Origin: Betaproteobacteria bacterium Ga0077523
GTDB lineage: Bacteria > Pseudomonadota > Gammaproteobacteria > Burkholderiales > Ga0077523
Direction of reading: 5' to 3'
NCBI GenBank assembly: GCA_001464695.1
Contig: LNDQ01000084.1
Coordinates: forward strand, 1-41,632
Length of the DNA: 41,632 bases
Position 1 is the stretch's first letter; each line of letters opens with the position of its first letter. Positions 37,810 through 41,632 of this stretch are shown in pieces. The position numbers and the translations under genes are program-made. The notes under the pieces are model-generated. The model saw only the letters and a list, made by a program, of their open reading frames with translations, ran no database searches and had not been told where the DNA came from.

Positions 37810-39537
37810 TCACGCAGCGGTCTCGAGCGCGCTGGTCGACTCGAGCACGAAACGCACCGCACCCTGGGAATTCGTATCGAGTCGCAGGGCGAACCCGAGT
37901 TCGGCGGCGTGCCGCGCACTCTGATAGAGCCCCACGCCGAGACCGCTGTCGGACGGCACCGGGGCGGTGAAGAACTGGCGCGCCATCGTCTCCGGAATCG
38001 GGGCACCAGCGTCGCTGATCGCCAGCCGGCAACCGGATGCGTCGCACTTCAAGGCTGCTTCGATACGATTGGTTTCGCCGCGTCGGCGCTTCTCCAGCGC
38101 GTTCTGGAGGAGGTTGTCGGCGACACTGTCGAACAACTCGCCGGGTACCTGCGCCGCCGGCGGCAGCCGCACTGTGGCGAACTCGACGCCCTCGTGGGCA
38201 TAGCGCTGCGCCAGTGCGCGCCACCAGTCCGCGGCTGCGACGCGCTCGACCCGGGCTGGCCGGCGCGCATCGAGCTTGTCGAGGGTCGACTGAAGTCGCT
38301 GGGTGATCTGCGGCAGTTGCCGCTGGATCAGTCGGCGCAGCGCTTCGGCATCCGAGCTGCCGCTCGATTCCGCCGCGGAGCACAGGGAGCGCAGCGACTG
38401 GAGCAGGTTCTTGACGTCGTGCGTGAGGCGCGAGCCGGTCTCGTAGATCGCCTGCAGATACGCGGTACGGCGCTGGACCTCTTCACGTACCTTGGCCTCG
38501 TGGTAGTCGGCCAGCAACCGCGCCAGCAGCCGCATGTGCAGAGTGAGCGCCGGGCTCGGCCGCCACTTCGTGTACAGGCGCAGAGTGAGGGCGCCGAACG
38601 TGAATGCCGTGCCGGTGCCGCTCGCCACCCCGGCAGAGCCTTCCCGGCTGCCGGTCGACCACTCGATGCCCGACAACCAAGGCAGCTCGACCATCTCGGC
38701 GACCGCCTGCGCGAGAAAGCGGTCCGGATCCGATTCCTGCTCGGCAAGGTTGGCGAGGCTGTGCATCCAGCGCTCGAACGGCATCCCCAGGCTCAGGAAG
38801 TAGCGCGACAGCAGTTGGCCGATGCCCGCGAATCCACCGCGCGGATCCCACAACCACGACAGGATCAGCATCAGGGCCGCGATCGCGGTCAGCGTCTTGG
38901 CGAGCGCGATCGGATAGTCGCCATGGCTCACCTGCTGCACGAAGAACGCTCCGAGCACGAGCACGACCACCAGCAGGAACAGCAGGACGCTGTAGACCAG
39001 GTCGATCGCGTAGCGGGGCCGATCGCGACGGACCTCGGCGTGCAGGAACGGGATCGCGACGAGCGGCAGCACCAGCCCGTAGCGGATCGTCGCAACGGCG
39101 AGGTTCGAGAACTCGGCCGCCGCGAACAGCTTTGGCACGACCCACACCAGCAGCATGGCGAGCAGATACAGAGCGGCCAGGAGCGACGCGAAGCGCTCCC
39201 GCCCCGTGCGCATGGCCGGCACGTTGCCGCCGATCAACGAGAACAGCACGGCGAGCCACAGAGCGATCAACCACCAGCTGTTCCACCACACGAGCACGGC
39301 ACCGCCGGCCACCAGCAACGTGGCCCGGCCCGGCTCGAGCCGCTGCGTCCCCTGCCAGACCGGTTGCCACAGCAGGAACAGGCCAAGATGTGTCAACAGC
39401 AGCGCGCGCGAGGCCCCGCTGCCGAGGTCGAGCATCAGGGCGAAGTGCAGGCCGAGCAGCATCAGCGCGAGCGTGATGTTCTGCCGCGTCCACAGCGCTT
39501 GCGGATCGATGCGCAGTCCGAAGCTCACGGCAGCCAC
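37810..39537 (-). CDS. Multi-TM sensor histidine kinase (PrsK-like)
   Basis: This membrane sensor kinase of about 575 aa lies on the opposite strand to its neighbours. It has seven or eight membrane helices in residues 20-230, a GAF-like region at about 245-345, and a kinase core. His373 in LTHDVKNLLQ is the probable phospho-site. The ATP-binding domain has the N-box Asn in ADNLLQNALEK (about 479), the G1 box SDAGAPIP (509) and G2 DSGLGVGLY (530). The layout and HDxKN box resemble PrsK of PEP-CTERM systems. A natural partner is the PrsR-like regulator at 23335. The start is GTG 39537 or 39528. Confidence 0.88.
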   Translation of the reverse strand: MAAVSFGLRIDPQALWTRQNITLALMLLGLHFALMLDLGSGASRALLLTHLGLFLLWQPVWQGTQRLEPGRATLLVAGGAVLVWWNSWWLIALWLAVLFSLIGGNVPAMRTGRERFASLLAALYLLAMLLVWVVPKLFAAAEFSNLAVATIRYGLVLPLVAIPFLHAEVRRDRPRYAIDLVYSVLLFLLVVVLVLGAFFVQQVSHGDYPIALAKTLTAIAALMLILSWLWDPRGGFAGIGQLLSRYFLSLGMPFERWMHSLANLAEQESDPDRFLAQAVAEMVELPWLSGIEWSTGSREGSAGVASGTGTAFTFGALTLRLYTKWRPSPALTLHMRLLARLLADYHEAKVREEVQRRTAYLQAIYETGSRLTHDVKNLLQSLRSLCSAAESSGSSDAEALRRLIQRQLPQITQRLQSTLDKLDARRPARVERVAAADWWRALAQRYAHEGVEFATVRLPPAAQVPGELFDSVADNLLQNALEKRRRGETNRIEAALKCDASGCRLAISDAGAPIPETMARQFFTAPVPSDSGLGVGLYQSARHAAELGFALRLDTNSQGAVRFVLESTSALETAA

Positions 39538-39669
39538 CCCACTTGGCAGGGCCCCGATCGCTGCGGACGGTCACCCGTGGCGCGCTCGGGCGCTCCAGGT
39601 TGCATGCTGGGATTGCGTACGGGCCTTGTGTAGGATGCCGGCCCATCGAGCAAGTACAAACCGGGCACC

Positions 39670-40458
39670 TTGACCAATCCGTCCCTGCAGTTCGGTCGCA
39701 TCCGCGTGATCGCGGCATTCACCTGGCTCGAAGCGATCCGGACGCGCTTGCCGTGGGTCGTGATCGCCATGGCGCTGGTGCTGTTCGTCGCCAGCCTGTT
39801 CGTACGCTCGCTCGCGTTGACCGAAAGCACTCGCATCCAGCTGGGCTTCCTGTCCGCGACCCTGCGATTCGCGACCGTTTTCGTGGTCTGCCTGCACGTC
39901 CTGGGCAGCATGTTGCGCGAGGCGCAGGATCGCGGTACCGAACTGCTGCTCTCGATCGACATCACCCGCTTCGAATATCTCGCCGGCAAGGTTATCGGAT
40001 ACACCGTCGTCGCCGCAGGCTTGAGCCTGCTCTTCGCGCTGCCGGTGCTGTTGATCGCACCAATGCCTGCGAGTCTCGCCTGGCTCGTGTCGCTGGCGCT
40101 GGAAGCCTGGATCATCGTCGCTGCTGCCCTGTTCTGCGTAATCACGTTCAACCAGTTGATGCTTGCAGCAAGCTTCGTACTCGCATTCTACTTGCTGTCG
40201 CGGGCCATGGCCTCGGTGGTGCTCGTGAGCAGCGCCAGCATCCTCGCCGACGACACGGTTGCCCACGCCGTCCTCGCCTGGGGCGTGAAGGCGCTCGCGC
40301 TGCTGCTGCCCGGATTGCACGACTTCACCCGCACGGAGTGGCTGCTGGAGGCGCCGGTGCAATGGCCCACGCTTGGCCTCCTGACGCTCGAGGCGTTCGT
40401 GTACTCGCTGCTGCTGTTCGCGGCGGCACTGTTCGACCTGTACCGGAAGAACCATTGA
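39670..40458 (+). CDS. ABC-2 type permease-like membrane protein
   Basis: The 262-aa product has six hydrophobic segments and no catalytic motif. Features such as LREAQDRGTELLLSIDITRFEYLAGKVIGY resemble ABC-2 permeases of the NatB/YhaP kind. No ATPase adjoins it. The ABC ATPase at 22587, on the same strand and at the other end of the pilus genes, is a plausible partner. The start is a TTG at 39670 (TTGACCAATCC); the 132-bp gap upstream is divergent with the kinase gene and shows no strong promoter. It overlaps the next gene by four bases. Confidence 0.8.
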   Translation: MTNPSLQFGRIRVIAAFTWLEAIRTRLPWVVIAMALVLFVASLFVRSLALTESTRIQLGFLSATLRFATVFVVCLHVLGSMLREAQDRGTELLLSIDITRFEYLAGKVIGYTVVAAGLSLLFALPVLLIAPMPASLAWLVSLALEAWIIVAAALFCVITFNQLMLAASFVLAFYLLSRAMASVVLVSSASILADDTVAHAVLAWGVKALALLLPGLHDFTRTEWLLEAPVQWPTLGLLTLEAFVYSLLLFAAALFDLYRKNH

Positions 40459-41204
40459 AGACCCTGCGGCTGCGGCGCTGGAACGAACGGCGCCTGACCG
40501 AGATGCCGCTCTGGGTAATGGTGCTGTTCGTGGTGGCGATCGGCTGCCAGCTCGGAACGGCGCTGCTGCGGGCACCGCCGCGCGCGGCTGCGGTGGACCT
40601 GCCGATGCCACCTTCCACAGCGACCCTCAGGGTGTTGGCGCTCGGTGATCCGGTACCGCTCGGTCAGGCCATGGCGCTGTACCTCCAGGCGTTCGACAAC
40701 CAGCCCGGTGTGAGCATCCCCTTCGCAGCGCTCGACTACGACCGGGTGCAGGCATGGCTCGGCAGCGTGCTCGCGCTCGACCCCGTCGGTCAGTATCCAC
40801 TGCTGATGGCGTCCCACCTGTATGCCCAGGTGCTGCTGCACCCGGAAAAGCAGCGGCAAATGTCGGAGTTCATCTACCGCGAGTTCTTCGCAGATCCGAA
40901 CCGCCGCTGGCCTTCGCTTGCCCACATGTCGATCATGGCCAAACACCGGTTGAAGGATCTGCCGCTCGCACTCCGATATGCCGACGCCATTCGCGCCCAT
41001 GCCCAGGGACCGGGCGTGCCGAGCTGGGCGCGGCAGATGCACATCTTCCTGCGAGAGGACATGGGCGAGGTGGAGACGGCCAAGATCCTGCTCGGCGGGC
41101 TGCTGGCGAGCGGTACCGTGACCGACATTCACGAACTCCGTTTCCTCACGCAGCGCCTCAAGGAAATGGAAACCGCCGAGAAGTCGTCGGAATCGTCGAG
41201 ATAG
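40455..41204 (+). CDS. One-TM protein of unknown function, coupled to ABC permease
   Basis: The roughly 249-aa product has a basic cytoplasmic start, one membrane helix (about 20-38, LWVMVLFVVAIGCQLGTAL) and a mainly helical domain of about 200 residues. The stretch PSLAHMSIMAKHRLKDLPLALRYADAIRAHA has a TPR-like look. I do not recognise a family. The TTG at 40455 overlaps the permease stop (TTGA), suggesting coupling; ATG at 40503 is an alternative that begins just before the helix. It may be an accessory part of the transporter or of pilus export; both are guesses. Confidence 0.65.
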   Translation: MKTLRLRRWNERRLTEMPLWVMVLFVVAIGCQLGTALLRAPPRAAAVDLPMPPSTATLRVLALGDPVPLGQAMALYLQAFDNQPGVSIPFAALDYDRVQAWLGSVLALDPVGQYPLLMASHLYAQVLLHPEKQRQMSEFIYREFFADPNRRWPSLAHMSIMAKHRLKDLPLALRYADAIRAHAQGPGVPSWARQMHIFLREDMGEVETAKILLGGLLASGTVTDIHELRFLTQRLKEMETAEKSSESSR

Positions 41205-41286
41205 CGACTGCGGGACGACGAGGGATCGGCAGCCCTGGCGGACCGGTCCGGACGGCAGGTTTGTCTCCGATCGCCGACAAATCAAC

Positions 41287-41298
41287 AGGTTAAAACCT
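41287..41298. promoter_or_regulatory. Short inverted repeat upstream of pilin gene
   Basis: AGGTT-AA-AACCT is a 5-bp-arm dyad about 125 bp before the sigma-54 -24 element. It could be a second activator site or chance. Confidence 0.25.
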
Positions 41299-41326
41299 AT
41301 CGAAACGGTAACATTCAGCGCGTTTC

Positions 41327-41350
41327 CGCGATGTTGGGTGATTCATCGCG
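41327..41350. promoter_or_regulatory. Candidate enhancer (upstream activator) site
   Basis: Perfect 7-bp arms CGCGATG (41327-41333) and CATCGCG (41344-41350) flank a 10-bp spacer. The dyad centre lies about 80 bp upstream of the -24 element, a typical distance for NtrC-family activators. The Fis-type regulator encoded at 23335 is the obvious candidate binder. Confidence 0.55.
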
Positions 41351-41417
41351 AACCGACCTGGAAGCGACGTCTACGTAACATATTGAAAATACGACAACTC
41401 TTGGAGTAGAACTGGTT

Positions 41418-41433
41418 TGGCACGGAACTGGCA
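41418..41433 (+). promoter_or_regulatory. Sigma-54 (RpoN) promoter of the pilin gene
   Basis: TGGCACG-N4-TGGCA has the invariant GG (41419-41420) and GC (41431-41432) separated by exactly 10 bp, matching TGGCACG-N4-TTGCA at all but one position. It is about 42 bp before the prepilin ATG. The whole gap 41205-41474 has no gene. Confidence 0.88.
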
Positions 41434-41459
41434 GTGAGAAGAGCGTCAAACTCATCCTC

Positions 41460-41466
41460 AAGGAGG
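41460..41466 (+). promoter_or_regulatory. Strong ribosome binding site of pilin gene
   Basis: AAGGAGG lies eight bases before the ATG at 41475. It is among the strongest Shine-Dalgarno sequences in the window, consistent with a highly expressed structural pilin. Confidence 0.8.
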
Positions 41467-41474
41467 CGCTCCAA

Positions 41475-41632
41475 ATGGCCACGCAACGCAAGCAACAAGG
41501 CTTCACCCTGATCGAAATCGCGATCGTGCTCGTGATCATCGGCCTGCTCCTCGGGGGCATCCTCAAGGGCCAGGAACTCATCACCAGCGCCCGTGTGCGC
41601 AACCTGATCTCGCAGCAGGACGGCATCAAGGC
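41475..41632 (+). CDS. Major-type prepilin, truncated by window edge
   Basis: Translating to the edge gives about 52 residues: a short basic leader MATQRKQQG, cleavage after Gly9, then FTLIEIAIVLVIIGLLLGG with Glu at +5. This is the canonical type IV or MSHA prepilin start. After the helix it reads ILKGQELITSARVRNLISQQ, typical of pilins where the helix continues. The strong sigma-54 promoter and ribosome site mark it as the likely major pilin. The 3' part is beyond the window, so size and cysteines cannot be judged. Confidence 0.92.
   Translation, partial: MATQRKQQGFTLIEIAIVLVIIGLLLGGILKGQELITSARVRNLISQQDGIK

Noticed and set aside
39538..39669. Second sigma-54 promoter upstream of the ABC permease (TGGCAGGG near 39544)
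   Set aside because: The downstream GC does not fall 10 bp after the GG, so the invariant spacing fails.

Overview
The window looks like a chromosomal segment of a GC-rich betaproteobacterium. I judge this from the 5' end of a 16S rRNA gene, the murA-his-hinT-tat gene order, the mlaFEDCB-ibaG-murA order, a short-form HisG, and GC-rich intergenic repeats of a kind common in Burkholderiales and relatives. The sequence does not support a genus call. Nearly every base is coding, and high GC leaves long antisense open frames that are not genes.

Region 1 (1-5,800) is housekeeping. It holds the start of an rrn operon read leftward with its promoter and boxA, then tyrS, a divergent membrane-anchored M23 endopeptidase, erpA with its own promoter, a bactofilin next to a coiled-coil membrane protein (DUF6776-like), and rplM-rpsI with promoter and terminator. 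Region 2 (5,800-22,400) starts with a rightward DegS/AlgW-like protease. It is followed by a long leftward array: mlaF-E-D-C-B, a YadG/YadH-like ABC exporter, ibaG, murA, hisG-D-C-B-H-A-F-I-E, hinT and tatA-B-C. Many junctions overlap by 1-8 bases, which suggests transcriptional and translational coupling. The array is interrupted only by GC-rich repeat elements, including a 78-bp tandem repeat between ibaG and murA and a single related copy between hisF and hisA.

Region 3 (22,400-41,632) is the accessory part: an MSHA-type (type IVa-like) pilus locus. In order it contains an ABC ATPase, a sigma-54-dependent response regulator, MshM (with a C-terminal SPOR-like domain), the MshL secretin, TPR protein MshN, ATPase MshE (with a tandem c-di-GMP-binding motif), platform protein MshG, a fused PilM/PilN-like protein, a PilO/MshJ-like protein, a PilP/MshK-like protein, two large prepilin-like proteins, a multi-TM histidine kinase on the opposite strand, an ABC-2 permease, a one-TM protein, and the start of a canonical major-type prepilin cut by the window edge.

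The most interesting signal is regulatory. The final prepilin is preceded by a near-perfect sigma-54 promoter (TGGCACG-N4-TGGCA) and, about 80 bp upstream, a 7-bp-arm inverted repeat placed where an enhancer-binding protein would bind. The locus encodes a candidate activator and a candidate sensor kinase that both resemble the PrsR/PrsK pair of PEP-CTERM/exosortase systems, yet no exosortase is visible. An ABC transporter ATPase and permease sit at opposite ends of the pilus cluster. Together these suggest a sigma-54- and c-di-GMP-controlled surface pilus with a dedicated transporter. That integrated picture is inference; the individual genes and motifs are read from the sequence.
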